This document shows, piece by piece, positions 52,745 through 60,984 of a DNA stretch of 64,000 nucleotides (position 1 is the stretch's first letter; each line of letters begins with the position of its first letter). This DNA comes from Actinoplanes sp. KI2 (lineage in GTDB: Bacteria; Actinomycetota; Actinomycetes; Mycobacteriales; Micromonosporaceae): NCBI RefSeq assembly GCF_025630775.1, contig NZ_JAOSZE010000028.1, positions 1 through 64,000 of the forward strand, in the 5' to 3' direction. The translations under genes were made by a program, and so were the position numbers. Under the pieces are notes generated by a model, which did no database searches, was not told the origin of the DNA, and saw nothing but the letters and a program-made list of their open reading frames with translations.

Positions 52745-53935
52745 ATGTCTGTTGCCCTGCACACCGATGACCTGGCCGTGATCGGCGCCGGATTCGTCCA
52801 TCTCGACTACGCGGCCACCGCGCCGTGCGTGCGCGCCGCCGCCGACGCGGTCACCGCGCTGCTGCCCAGCTACGGCAGCGTCCACCGGGGCACCGGGCCG
52901 CGGTCGCAGACCTCCACCCTCGAGTACGAGCGCGCCCGCGACGTGATCGCCGACTTCCTCGGCCTGCGAACCGGCGACCAGGTCGTCTTCACCCGCAACA
53001 CCACCGACGCGCTGAACCTGCTGGCCCGTGCGCTGCCGCCGGGCACCACCACGGTCGTCTTCGACGGCGAGCACCACGCGAACCTGCTGCCCTGGCCGAA
53101 CCCGCTGCGGCTGCCCGCGCCGTCCTCGCCCGAGGAGGCGGTGGCCGCGGTCGACCGTGCGCTGCGTGACCTGCGCGGCCCGATATTGCTTACGGTCACC
53201 GGCGCGAGCAACGTGACCGGCGAGGTCTGGCCGATCGCCCGGCTGGCCGAGGTCGCCCACCGGCACGGCGCCCGGGTCGCCGTCGACGCCGCCCAGCTCG
53301 CCCCGCACGCGCCGGTCTCGCTCGCCGAGACCGGTGCGGACTGGGTGGCGCTCTCCGGGCACAAGCTCTATGCGCCGTTCGGATCGGGTGTGCTCGCCGG
53401 GCGGGCCGACTGGCTCGACGCGGCTGAGCCCTACCTGGCCGGCGGCGGTGCGAGCGCGGCGGTCGGCGATCGGATCGGCGACGTGCGCTGGGCGACCGGG
53501 CCGGCGCGGCACGAGGGCGGCACGCCCAACCTGCTCGGCGCGGTGTCCCTCGCGGCCGTCTGCTCGGCTCTGGCCGAATCCGATCGTGCCGCCCTGCACG
53601 CCCACGAACAGAACCTGCTCGCGCTGCTGCGGGACGGCCTGCGACGGGTGCCGGGTGTCACCGAGGTGTCGCTGTTCGGTGCGGACAGCGAGCGGGTCGG
53701 CATCGTCTCGGTGGCGCTGACCGGTCGCGATCCGTCGCAAGTGGCCACTCGGCTGGCCGACGACCACGGCATCGGGGTGCGGGCGGGCAAGTTCTGCGCC
53801 CATCCGCTCGTCCGGCGGCTGACCGCGGAGACCGGGAACGCGGGCTGCGAGGGCGGCCTGCTGCGGATCAGCTTCGGCCTGGGCACCACCGCGGACGACA
53901 TCGACTGCCTGCTGACGGCGTTGACTGCCGGCTGA
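52745..53935 (+). CDS. Class V aminotransferase / cysteine desulfurase-like enzyme
   Basis: A 396-residue PLP enzyme of the NifS/SufS/Csd group: substrate loop HLDYAATAP, PLP-contacting EHHANLLPW (His111), Asp181 in VAVDAAQLAPH, Schiff-base Lys207 in LSGHKLYAPFGSG and a candidate active Cys351 in GKFCAHPL. It could mobilise sulfur from cysteine or act as a C-S lyase (EgtE-like). ATG at 52745 has GGAGG seven bases upstream. The SAM-IV riboswitch ties it to methionine/SAM status. The GAF-LuxR gene follows 23 bp later. Confidence 0.9.
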   Translation: MSVALHTDDLAVIGAGFVHLDYAATAPCVRAAADAVTALLPSYGSVHRGTGPRSQTSTLEYERARDVIADFLGLRTGDQVVFTRNTTDALNLLARALPPGTTTVVFDGEHHANLLPWPNPLRLPAPSSPEEAVAAVDRALRDLRGPILLTVTGASNVTGEVWPIARLAEVAHRHGARVAVDAAQLAPHAPVSLAETGADWVALSGHKLYAPFGSGVLAGRADWLDAAEPYLAGGGASAAVGDRIGDVRWATGPARHEGGTPNLLGAVSLAAVCSALAESDRAALHAHEQNLLALLRDGLRRVPGVTEVSLFGADSERVGIVSVALTGRDPSQVATRLADDHGIGVRAGKFCAHPLVRRLTAETGNAGCEGGLLRISFGLGTTADDIDCLLTALTAG

Positions 53936-53958
53936 CGGCGGCCGGGTATGTTCGGGGG

Positions 53959-54993
53959 GTGGCACCCACGGAGGGGTTCCGCCTGGCCGACGCGGTCGCC
54001 GACGTCTACGGCGACCTGCGCCTGGAGCCTGTCCTGCGCCGCCTGCTGCGGCACACCGCCCACCTCACCGGCTCGGCCGCCGGCAGCGTCTCGCTGATCG
54101 ACGCGGCGGCCGGCCGGTACACCAAGGCCGCCGAGTTCGGCGCGCTCTGCCGGCTGGGCGACCGGTTCCCGCTGGACGAGGGCGCGACCGGCCGGGCGTA
54201 CGGCAGCCGCCGGCCGGTGGTCATCCCCGAGTACGGGCAGCTGCGGGCCGGGCACCTGGCCGGGGCCGACCCGGCGCGGCGCGGCCCGGCCGCGGCGGTG
54301 CCGATCTGGTGGCGCGGCGACGTGGTCGCGGTGAGCGTGACCTTCGCGCCGCGGAGCGGCACCTTCTCCGCCCGGGACGTCGACGATCTGGAGACGCTGA
54401 CCCAGACCGCGGCGGCGGCGATCGTGCGGACCAGCCGGCCGGGCACCTCGCTCGCCACCGTGCTGCGCCGGGCGGGCCGCGTGGTGACCGAGGCCGGCGT
54501 CGTGCGCCCGGTCGCGCCGGAGGTGGCGCGGGTCGCCGCGAACCTGGTGGCCGAGGCCGGGCCGAGCCTGCGGGTCGGGATCGTCTACCGGCCCGAGGGC
54601 GTGCGGGTGATCCTGCAGGACGAGACGAACGGCGCCGCCTGGGCCGGCCGGCCGCCGACCATCGCCGGCGGCGAGGTCAGCGTCGAGAACGTGCGCGGTT
54701 GGGGGGTGGTCCTGCGGGCCGACATCCCGTACGCGATCCCGGCCGGCCCGGCGCCGTTCACCGCCCGCGAGGCAGACGTCCTCGAGCTGCTCCGCCAGGG
54801 GCTCACCTACCGGGAGATCGCGTCCCGGCTGGCGCTCTCGCCGAAGACGGTGGAGAAGCACGTCGGCGCGATCATGCGAAAGACCGGCGCCAAGAACCGG
54901 ACCGCGGCGGTGATGACCGCCCTGGCCAGTGGCTGGATCTCGGCCGGCATGGGGAATTCACCCCATACCGCCATCGGGGGACCCATGGCTTGA
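53959..54993 (+). CDS. GAF-LuxR transcriptional regulator
   Basis: A 344-residue regulator. Residues 15-155 form a GAF sensor (TGSAAGSVSLIDAAAGRYTK, DEGATGRAYGSRRPVVIP). The middle region is histidine-kinase-like in parts (ANLVAEAGPSLRVGI, GWGVVLRADIPY) but has no catalytic set. Residues 275-335 are a LuxR HTH (FTAREADVLELLRQGLTYRE, TVEKHVGAIMRKTGAKNR). The GTG start sits after GGGGGG. It is directly followed (8 bp) by the aldolase gene and probably regulates that operon on sensing a small ligand. Confidence 0.9.
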   Translation: MAPTEGFRLADAVADVYGDLRLEPVLRRLLRHTAHLTGSAAGSVSLIDAAAGRYTKAAEFGALCRLGDRFPLDEGATGRAYGSRRPVVIPEYGQLRAGHLAGADPARRGPAAAVPIWWRGDVVAVSVTFAPRSGTFSARDVDDLETLTQTAAAAIVRTSRPGTSLATVLRRAGRVVTEAGVVRPVAPEVARVAANLVAEAGPSLRVGIVYRPEGVRVILQDETNGAAWAGRPPTIAGGEVSVENVRGWGVVLRADIPYAIPAGPAPFTAREADVLELLRQGLTYREIASRLALSPKTVEKHVGAIMRKTGAKNRTAAVMTALASGWISAGMGNSPHTAIGGPMA

Positions 54994-55001
54994 CTGGGCG
55001 C

Positions 55002-55862
55002 ATGCCCGTCGTGTCCATGAAGGAGATCCTGGATCGCGCGCTCGCCGACCGGTACGGGGTCGCCGCCTTCAACATCATCAATGACCTGAGCATCGAGGCG
55101 GTCCTCGCCGCGGCGGTCGAGGAACGGGCGCCGGTCATTCTGCAAACTTCGGTCAAAACCGTTCGCCAGTACGGGCGGGGCCGGCTGTTCGGCATTGTCC
55201 AGGCGCTGGTCCGCGGGGTGGATGTGCCGGTCACCCTGCACCTCGACCACTGCCCCGATCGCGCGGTCATCTCCGACTGCCTGGCCGGCGGCTGGAACTC
55301 GGTGCTGTTCGACGCGCACGAGCTGGACGTGGCCGAGAACCTGCGGCAGACCACCGAGGTGGTGGCCGAGGCGCGGCGCACCGGCGGGCACGTCGAGGGC
55401 GAGATCGAGGGCATCCAGGGCGTCGAGGACGACCTCGGCTCGGACGAGGCCGCCCAGATCCAGTCGCTCGAGGTCGCCGTCGATTTCATCAAGAACACCG
55501 GGGTGGACTGCTTCGCGCCGGCCATCGGGAACGCGCACGGCCAGTACAAACAGGCCCCCACGCTGGATGCGCAGCGGGTCAGCGACCTGGTCGCGGCGAC
55601 CGGCGTGCCGATGGCGCTGCACGGCGGCACCGGCCTGTCCGACGACCAGTTCACCGATCTGACCGCGCGCGGCTGCGCGAAGGTGAACATCTCCACCGCG
55701 CTCAAGGAGAGCTTCATGCAGAGCGGTCTCGAACACCTACGGGTCGCCGAGGAAAAGAACAAGTGGGACCCGCCGACCCTCTTCCGTCATCAGCGGGCCG
55801 CGGTGCTCGAGATGGCTCGCCGGCACATCCGGCTGTTCGGGAGTGCGGGGCGGGCCTGGTGA
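55002..55862 (+). CDS. Class II ketose-bisphosphate aldolase (Fba/GatY/KbaY-like)
   Basis: A 286-residue zinc aldolase. Metal and substrate motifs are in place: LHLDHCPD, VEGEIEGIQG, PAIGNAHGQYK and ALHGGTGLSD. It cleaves or forms ketose phosphates with DHAP as one product; whether the other part is glyceraldehyde 3-phosphate, lactaldehyde or another aldehyde cannot be told. It is shorter than E. coli FbaA and closer to GatY/KbaY. Its stop overlaps the GTG of the next gene (GTGA). Confidence 0.9.
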   Translation: MPVVSMKEILDRALADRYGVAAFNIINDLSIEAVLAAAVEERAPVILQTSVKTVRQYGRGRLFGIVQALVRGVDVPVTLHLDHCPDRAVISDCLAGGWNSVLFDAHELDVAENLRQTTEVVAEARRTGGHVEGEIEGIQGVEDDLGSDEAAQIQSLEVAVDFIKNTGVDCFAPAIGNAHGQYKQAPTLDAQRVSDLVAATGVPMALHGGTGLSDDQFTDLTARGCAKVNISTALKESFMQSGLEHLRVAEEKNKWDPPTLFRHQRAAVLEMARRHIRLFGSAGRAW

Positions 55863-56626
55863 CCGCGCTCATCTTCGACTGTGACGGCGTGCTGGCCGAT
55901 ACCGAGCGATACGGCCACCTGCCCGCGTTCAACGCCACCTTCGAGCAGTTCGGCCTCCCCGCGCACTGGTCCGAGCAGGAGTACGGCGAGAAGCTGAAGA
56001 TCGGCGGCGGCAAGGAGCGGATGGCCAGCCTGTTCGACGACCCCGCCTTCGCCTCGGCGGCGAGGGTTTCCGACCGGACCGCATCGCTGCTGGCCTGGCA
56101 CAGGGCGAAGACGGCGACGTTCAAGCGGCTGGTCGCCGAGGGCCGCCTCCCGCCGCGGCCGGGGATCGAGCGCATCATCACGGCCGCCCTCGAGCGGAAC
56201 TGGACGGTTGCGGTCGCCTCGACCTCGGCCGAGGAGTCGGTCCGCGCCGTTCTGGAGAACGCGGTCGGTTCGGAAACGGCCGGAAACATTCCGGTCTTCG
56301 CCGGCGACATCGTGCCCGCGAAGAAGCCCGACCCGGCCGTCTACCACCTGACCGTCGAGCGGTTGGGCCTGCGTAAAGAGGACACCCTGGTGGTCGAGGA
56401 CTCCCGCAACGGCCTGCTGGCGGCGACCGGCGCCGGACTGCGCTGCCTGGTCACGGTCAGCGGCTACACCCGGGACGAGGACTTCACCGAGGCCGTCCTG
56501 GTCGTCTCCGAGCTCGGCGACCCCGGCCGGCCGCCGATCGAGGTGCTGGCCAACCGCGGCGCCGCGAAACCCGGTGACTTCATCACGCTCGACGATCTGG
56601 CCGCCTGCCTGGAGGGACCACAGTGA
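55859..56626 (+). CDS. CbbY-like HAD phosphatase
   Basis: A 255-residue HAD hydrolase. Motif I is FDCDGVLAD; the cap holds HLPAFNATFEQFGL and IGGGKERM, the marks of CbbY, the xylulose-1,5-bisphosphate phosphatase; then AVASTSAEESV (motif II) and KKPDPAVYHL, VVEDSRNGLLAA (motifs III-IV). With no RuBisCO in view it probably removes phosphate from another sugar bisphosphate or damaged ketose phosphate. GTG start overlaps the aldolase stop, and its own stop overlaps the dhaL start. Confidence 0.9.
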   Translation: MTALIFDCDGVLADTERYGHLPAFNATFEQFGLPAHWSEQEYGEKLKIGGGKERMASLFDDPAFASAARVSDRTASLLAWHRAKTATFKRLVAEGRLPPRPGIERIITAALERNWTVAVASTSAEESVRAVLENAVGSETAGNIPVFAGDIVPAKKPDPAVYHLTVERLGLRKEDTLVVEDSRNGLLAATGAGLRCLVTVSGYTRDEDFTEAVLVVSELGDPGRPPIEVLANRGAAKPGDFITLDDLAACLEGPQ

Positions 56627-57258
56627 GCACCGAAGCGACCGAACAGGTGGTAAGGACGATCGCCGAGACCGCGATCGAGAACGAGAAGTACTTCGGCGAC
56701 CTGGACGCGGTGGTCGGCGACGGAGACTTCGGCTACTCGCTCGCCCGCGGTTTCGAGAAGCTCCTCGACGGCTGGGACGACCTGGACCGGAGCAACCCCG
56801 GGACGTTTCTCAAACGGACCGGGATGGTGATCGCCTCCCGGATCGGCGGCACCTCGGGGCCGATCTGGGGCACCGCCTTCATCCGGGCCGGCACCGCCGC
56901 GGGCGACGCCGAGGTCGGCGGCGCGCAGGTCGTGGCGATGCTGCGCGCGGCGATCGACGGCATCAAGGCGCGCGGCCAATCCGACGTCGGCGACAAGACG
57001 CTGCTGGACGCGCTGGTCCCGATGACCGACCGGCTCGAGGCCGAGCTCGGCCGGGGCGTGAGCGCGCAGGAGGCGATCCGGGCCGCCGCGGTCACCGCCC
57101 GGGCGGCGGCCGACGCCACCAGCGACATGGTCGCCAAGCGCGGACGCGCTGCGTACACCGGCGAGCGCAGCAGAGGCTCGGTCGACGCCGGCGCCACGGC
57201 GGTGGCGGTCATCGCCGAACGAATCAGCGAGACCTTCAAGCAAGGAGCGGCGGCGTGA
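56623..57258 (+). CDS. dhaL: DhaL: dihydroxyacetone-kinase ADP/ATP-binding subunit
   Basis: A 211-residue helical DAK2/DhaL subunit with the Mg-nucleotide motif DAVVGDGDFG, GGTSGPIWGTAF and DVGDKTLLDALVP. It provides the nucleotide site that works with DhaK. No DhaM phosphotransferase subunit is present, so ATP rather than PEP is the likely donor, or the pair is an ATP-dependent tri/tetrose kinase. The GTG overlaps the HAD gene and its end overlaps dhaK by four bases. Confidence 0.92.
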   Translation: MSTEATEQVVRTIAETAIENEKYFGDLDAVVGDGDFGYSLARGFEKLLDGWDDLDRSNPGTFLKRTGMVIASRIGGTSGPIWGTAFIRAGTAAGDAEVGGAQVVAMLRAAIDGIKARGQSDVGDKTLLDALVPMTDRLEAELGRGVSAQEAIRAAAVTARAAADATSDMVAKRGRAAYTGERSRGSVDAGATAVAVIAERISETFKQGAAA

Positions 57259-58250
57259 AGAAGTTCGTGAACGATCCGAAGAGCTACGTCCCCGAGATGC
57301 TCGAGGGCATCGCCCTCGCCAACCCGGACACGCTGACGTACGTCCCCGCCTACAACCTGATCATGCGGTCCGACGCCCCCGACGACCGGAAGGTGTCCAT
57401 CGTGCAGGGCTCCGGCTCCGGGCACGAACCGGCGCACGTGATGGCGGTCGGCAAGGGCATGCTCGACGCGGCCTGCCCGGGCGACGTGTTCGCGGCGCCG
57501 CCGATGGACTACGTCTACGAGACCGCGAAGCTGCTCGCCTCGCCCAAGGGCGTCCTGCTGCTGGTGAACAACTACACCGGCGACCGGATGGCCTTCGACA
57601 TGGGCAAGGAGATGGCCGAGGCGGACGGCGTCCGCTGCGAGATTCTGACCGTCAACGACGACGTCGCCGTGCAGGACTCGCTCTACACGGTCGGCCGCCG
57701 CGGCGTGGCCGGCAACTTCTTCGTCATCAAGGCGGTCGGCGCGGCCTCCGAACAGGGCGCCGAGCTCGACGAGCTGCTCAGAATCGGTCGCCAGGTCAAC
57801 GACGTCACCCGCACCATGGGCGTCGCGCTGACCGCGTGCACCCCGCCGGCCAAGGGCTCGCCGCTGTTCGAGCTGGGCGCGGACGAGATGGAGTTCGGCG
57901 TCGGCATCCACGGCGAGCCCGGCCGCGAGCGCCGCAAGCTCAAGGCGGCCGACGAGATCGTCGACGACATGCTCGAAGCCGTGGTCACCGACCTGCCGTA
58001 CGCCTCCGGCGACCGGGTCGCGCTGATGCTCAACGGGCTGGGCGGCACACCGATCAGCGAGCTGTACATCTGTTATCGCCGCGCCCACCAGAAGCTCGCC
58101 GAGCGCGGCATCACCGTCGGCCGCAGCTACGTGAACGAATACTGCACATCGCTCGACATGGCCGGCGCCTCGCTGACCCTGGTCCGCCTCGACGACGAGA
58201 TCGAGGCGTTGCTCAACGCGCCCGCCGAGGCCGCGATCCGCGTCTTCTAG
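57255..58250 (+). CDS. dhaK: DhaK: dihydroxyacetone-kinase substrate-binding subunit
   Basis: A 331-residue DAK1/DhaK subunit. GSGSGHEPAH near residue 57 holds the substrate-gating His, and the covalent-binding His lies in EFGVGIHGEPG near residue 222. It binds dihydroxyacetone or a related triose/tetrose as a hemiaminal for phosphorylation by DhaL. Relatives phosphorylate erythrulose, so substrate is open. Last gene of the tightly overlapped run; followed by 20-bp repeats. Confidence 0.92.
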   Translation: MKKFVNDPKSYVPEMLEGIALANPDTLTYVPAYNLIMRSDAPDDRKVSIVQGSGSGHEPAHVMAVGKGMLDAACPGDVFAAPPMDYVYETAKLLASPKGVLLLVNNYTGDRMAFDMGKEMAEADGVRCEILTVNDDVAVQDSLYTVGRRGVAGNFFVIKAVGAASEQGAELDELLRIGRQVNDVTRTMGVALTACTPPAKGSPLFELGADEMEFGVGIHGEPGRERRKLKAADEIVDDMLEAVVTDLPYASGDRVALMLNGLGGTPISELYICYRRAHQKLAERGITVGRSYVNEYCTSLDMAGASLTLVRLDDEIEALLNAPAEAAIRVF

Positions 58251-58404
58251 GGGCAGACGCGGCTCGCGGGGGGCAGACGCGGCTCGCGGGGGCAGACGCG
58301 GCTCGCGGGGGGCAGACGCGGCTCGCGGGGGGCAGACGCGGCTCGCGGGGGGCAGACGCGGCTCGCGGGGGGCAGACGCGGCTCGCGGGGCGACGCGGCT
58401 CGCC
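58251..58404. repeat. 20-bp tandem repeat, seven units and a partial
   Basis: GGGCAGACGCGGCTCGCGGG units start at 58251 and repeat about every 20 bp (one 19-bp unit), ending in a degenerate copy at 58391. The array begins at the base after the dhaK stop. The rest of the gap to 58571 has no gene. Confidence 0.9.
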
Positions 58405-58571
58405 ATGGCGAGCAAAGGGTGGGTTCGGCGGAGCTTGGGCCGGGCCCACCCGGCGGCCGGGGTCGGGGCTGTTGTTGCAGGTAGCGGCCCTGGCACGCAG
58501 GGGACTCGGCAAACGCTCGTACGGTAAAGGCGGCGGAAGGAAAACGCTCAGGTCTCGGACGGAAAGCCTGC

Positions 58572-59591
58572 CTACAGGGCCGGATGGACGGCGGTCGACG
58601 CGCGCGGGATCAGACGGCCCGGTAGCGCGCGGCGGCCGTGCGCCGGATCTCCGTTGATGGCCGCCAGCAGGAGTTCGGCGGCGGTGCGGCCGATGCCCTC
58701 CAGGTCCATGTCGATGCTGGTCAGGGCCGGGCGGCAGCCGTCGACCATGACGTCCCAGTTGTCGAAGCCGATCAGCGCCACGTCGGCCGGCACGCGGCGG
58801 CCGGCTTCCTGCAGCGCCTCGGCCAGGCCGCGGGCGATCTGATCGCTGCCGCAGAAGACCGCGTCGATCGGGGCCTCGGTGGACAGCAGGATGCCGGCGG
58901 CCTGGCGGCCCCAGGCCTCGCTCCACTCGCCGAAGAGGACCGGCGCCGCGGGCTCCAGGCCGGCGGCGGCGAGGGTGCTCATCGCGGCGGCCGCGCGGAC
59001 CGTGGCGGAATGGTGGTGCTCCGGGCCGGTCACGTGGGCTACCCGGCGGCGGCCGATGGCGAGCAGGTGCTCGATCGCGCGGCGGGCGCCGTCGGCCTCG
59101 TCGGGCACCACCGAGCAGTCCGCCGGGTCGGTCGAGCTGATGAACGCGTAGACGACCGGCACCGGCAGCGACGGGCCGATCGGCGGGCGCGCCTGGGTGC
59201 GGCGGCCGGTCACGATGATGCCGTCGACCTGGCGGCCCAGCAGCGTGCGCAGGTAGTACTGCTCGCGGATCGGGTCGTCGCGGGCGTCGCAGAGGAAGAC
59301 CGAGACCTGGCCGGCGCCGAGGGCGTCCTCCGCGCCGATCAGCAGCGGGATGCTGAACCGGCCGATACTGTCCGTAGTGATCATGCCTACCGTGTACGTG
59401 CGGCCGGCCTGCAGGCTGCGCGCCGCGGCGTTGGCCACGAACCCCAGCTGCTCCGCCGCCGCCTGGACGCGCTGCCGGGTCTCCGGACGCAGTGCTCCCC
59501 GTCCGTTGAGGGCCTTCGAGGCCGTCCCGGGGGAAACTCCGGCAAGGGCCGCGACCTCGCTGATGGTGGCGGGGCGATCGTTGGTTCCCAG
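58572..59591 (-). CDS. LacI-family repressor with a CTG start codon
   Basis: A 339-residue LacI/GalR regulator. The HTH is TISEVAALAGVSPGTASKAL, followed by the hinge region FVANAAARSLQAG and a sugar-binding domain (TYTVGMITTDS, AVFCGSDQIARGLAEAL, ALIGFDNWDVM, LTSIDMDLEGIG). No ATG, GTG or TTG lies between the in-frame TAG upstream and the HTH; the first usable codon is CTG at 59591-59589, with GGGGAGG five bases upstream. GTG at 59438 would drop the HTH. It is divergent from the sugar ABC operon and probably represses it. Confidence 0.85.
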   Translation of the reverse strand: MGTNDRPATISEVAALAGVSPGTASKALNGRGALRPETRQRVQAAAEQLGFVANAAARSLQAGRTYTVGMITTDSIGRFSIPLLIGAEDALGAGQVSVFLCDARDDPIREQYYLRTLLGRQVDGIIVTGRRTQARPPIGPSLPVPVVYAFISSTDPADCSVVPDEADGARRAIEHLLAIGRRRVAHVTGPEHHHSATVRAAAAMSTLAAAGLEPAAPVLFGEWSEAWGRQAAGILLSTEAPIDAVFCGSDQIARGLAEALQEAGRRVPADVALIGFDNWDVMVDGCRPALTSIDMDLEGIGRTAAELLLAAINGDPAHGRRALPGRLIPRASTAVHPAL

Positions 59592-59639
59592 TGTTTCCTC
59601 CCCGTTTCCCTGCTTCCCCCGCGAACCGTAACTTGCCTA

Positions 59640-59669
59640 TTGACATGGCCGCAAGAGCCTCCCTAGCGT
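59640..59669 (+). promoter_or_regulatory. Sigma-70-type promoter of the sugar ABC operon
   Basis: TTGACA (59640-59645), an 18-bp spacer and TAGCGT (59664-59669, TAnnnT) form a good housekeeping promoter, with start near 59676 inside the operator. Confidence 0.7.
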
Positions 59670-59672
59670 CAG

Positions 59673-59686
59673 GGCAATCGTTTTCC
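59673..59686. promoter_or_regulatory. LacI-family operator over the transcription start
   Basis: GGCAATCGTTTTCC has the AAnCGnTT core of LacI/GalR operators and dyad symmetry at 10 of 14 positions. It overlaps the expected start of the ABC operon, so binding of the adjacent repressor would block transcription. Confidence 0.65.
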
Positions 59687-59724
59687 TTCCGTTTCTTCCT
59701 CCTCGGAAACCAGGGGTACCGAAT

Positions 59725-60984
59725 ATGACCCTCTCCCGCCGGATGTGGCGCGGCTTGGGCGCCGTCGCCGCCCTCTCCCTCGCCGTCGGCGTGACCGCCT
59801 GCTCGAATGACAACTCGTCGGACAACACGAGCGGCTCGAGCGGCGGAGGCACGTACAACATCTGGGACCCGTACCCGCAGTTCGACGACTCGTCGGACTG
59901 GGTGAAGCTGCTGACCAAGTGCGGCACCGACGCCGGCGTCACCGTCAAGCGCACCGGCTTCGACACCACCGACCTCACCAACAAGGCGCTGCTCGCGGCC
60001 CAGCAGGGCAACTCCGCCGACGTCCTGATCGTGGACAACCCGGTGGTCTCCACGCTCGCCGAGGCCGGCGTGCTCACCACCACCGACGACACCAAAATCG
60101 ACACCTCGGCGATCGAACCCAACCTGCTCGCCGCCGGGCAGCTCGACGGCAAGACCTACGGCATCCCGATCGGCGCCAACACGCTCGCGCTCTACTACAA
60201 CAAGAAGGTGCTCGACGCGGCAAAGGTCGACCCGGCCACGGTCAAGGACTGGACGTCGCTGACCGCCGCGCTGGAGAAGGTCAAGGCGGCCGGCAAGAAG
60301 GGCATCACGTTCTCGGCGATCGGCACCGAGGAGGGCTCGTTCCAGTTCCTGCCCTGGTTCTGGGGCGCCGGCGCGAACCTCACCCAGCTCGACTCGCCGC
60401 AGGGCGTCGCCTCGCTGCAGCTGTGGACCGACTGGCTCAAGAAGGGCTACGCGCCCAACTCGGTGCTCAACAACACCCAGACCACCAGCTGGCAGGAGTT
60501 CGCCACCGGCAACTTCGCGTTCAGCGAGAACGGCACCTGGCAGCTGGCGAACGCCAAGAAAACCGGTTTCGAGTACGGGATCATCCCCATCCCGTCGCAG
60601 GCCGGCGGCACGGCACCGGCACCCACCGGCGGCGAGTTCGTCACCGCCCCGGTGCAGAACGACAAGGGCCGCTACGCCACGTCCGAGAAAATCATCAAGT
60701 GCCTGACCAGTGCGGACAACGCGCTGACCACGGACACCACGCTCTCCTACGTGGCCGCCACCAAGGCGGTGCAGGACAAGCAGGTCGCCGCCAACCCGGA
60801 GCTGAAGGTGTGGGTCGAGGCGGTCGGCGCCGCGAAGGGCCGCACCAGCGACAACCTCGGCACCAAGTACCCGAAGATCTCCGAGCAGATGTGGACCGCG
60901 TTCCAGGCCGCTCTCTCCGGCTCCAAGTCCCCGGAGGAAGCGCTCAAGGCCGCCCAGTCCGCCGCCGCCGCGGCGACCAAGTGA
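59725..60984 (+). CDS. Sugar ABC transporter substrate-binding lipoprotein
   Basis: A 419-residue CUT1-type solute-binding protein with a lipobox (AVGVTACS near residue 27) and Ser/Gly linker. Domain features are NSADVLIVDNPVVSTLAEAG, GIPIGANTLALYYNKKVLDA, FLPWFWGAGANL and FSENGTWQLANA. It should deliver oligosaccharides to the two permeases that follow. The GH127 gene at the end of the operon suggests arabino-oligosaccharides. AGGGG precedes the ATG; the stop overlaps the permease GTG. Confidence 0.92.
   Translation: MTLSRRMWRGLGAVAALSLAVGVTACSNDNSSDNTSGSSGGGTYNIWDPYPQFDDSSDWVKLLTKCGTDAGVTVKRTGFDTTDLTNKALLAAQQGNSADVLIVDNPVVSTLAEAGVLTTTDDTKIDTSAIEPNLLAAGQLDGKTYGIPIGANTLALYYNKKVLDAAKVDPATVKDWTSLTAALEKVKAAGKKGITFSAIGTEEGSFQFLPWFWGAGANLTQLDSPQGVASLQLWTDWLKKGYAPNSVLNNTQTTSWQEFATGNFAFSENGTWQLANAKKTGFEYGIIPIPSQAGGTAPAPTGGEFVTAPVQNDKGRYATSEKIIKCLTSADNALTTDTTLSYVAATKAVQDKQVAANPELKVWVEAVGAAKGRTSDNLGTKYPKISEQMWTAFQAALSGSKSPEEALKAAQSAAAAATK

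Noticed and set aside
59436..59438. GTG at 59438 as the start of the LacI gene
   Set aside because: It would remove the whole helix-turn-helix, which is intact in the same frame upstream.
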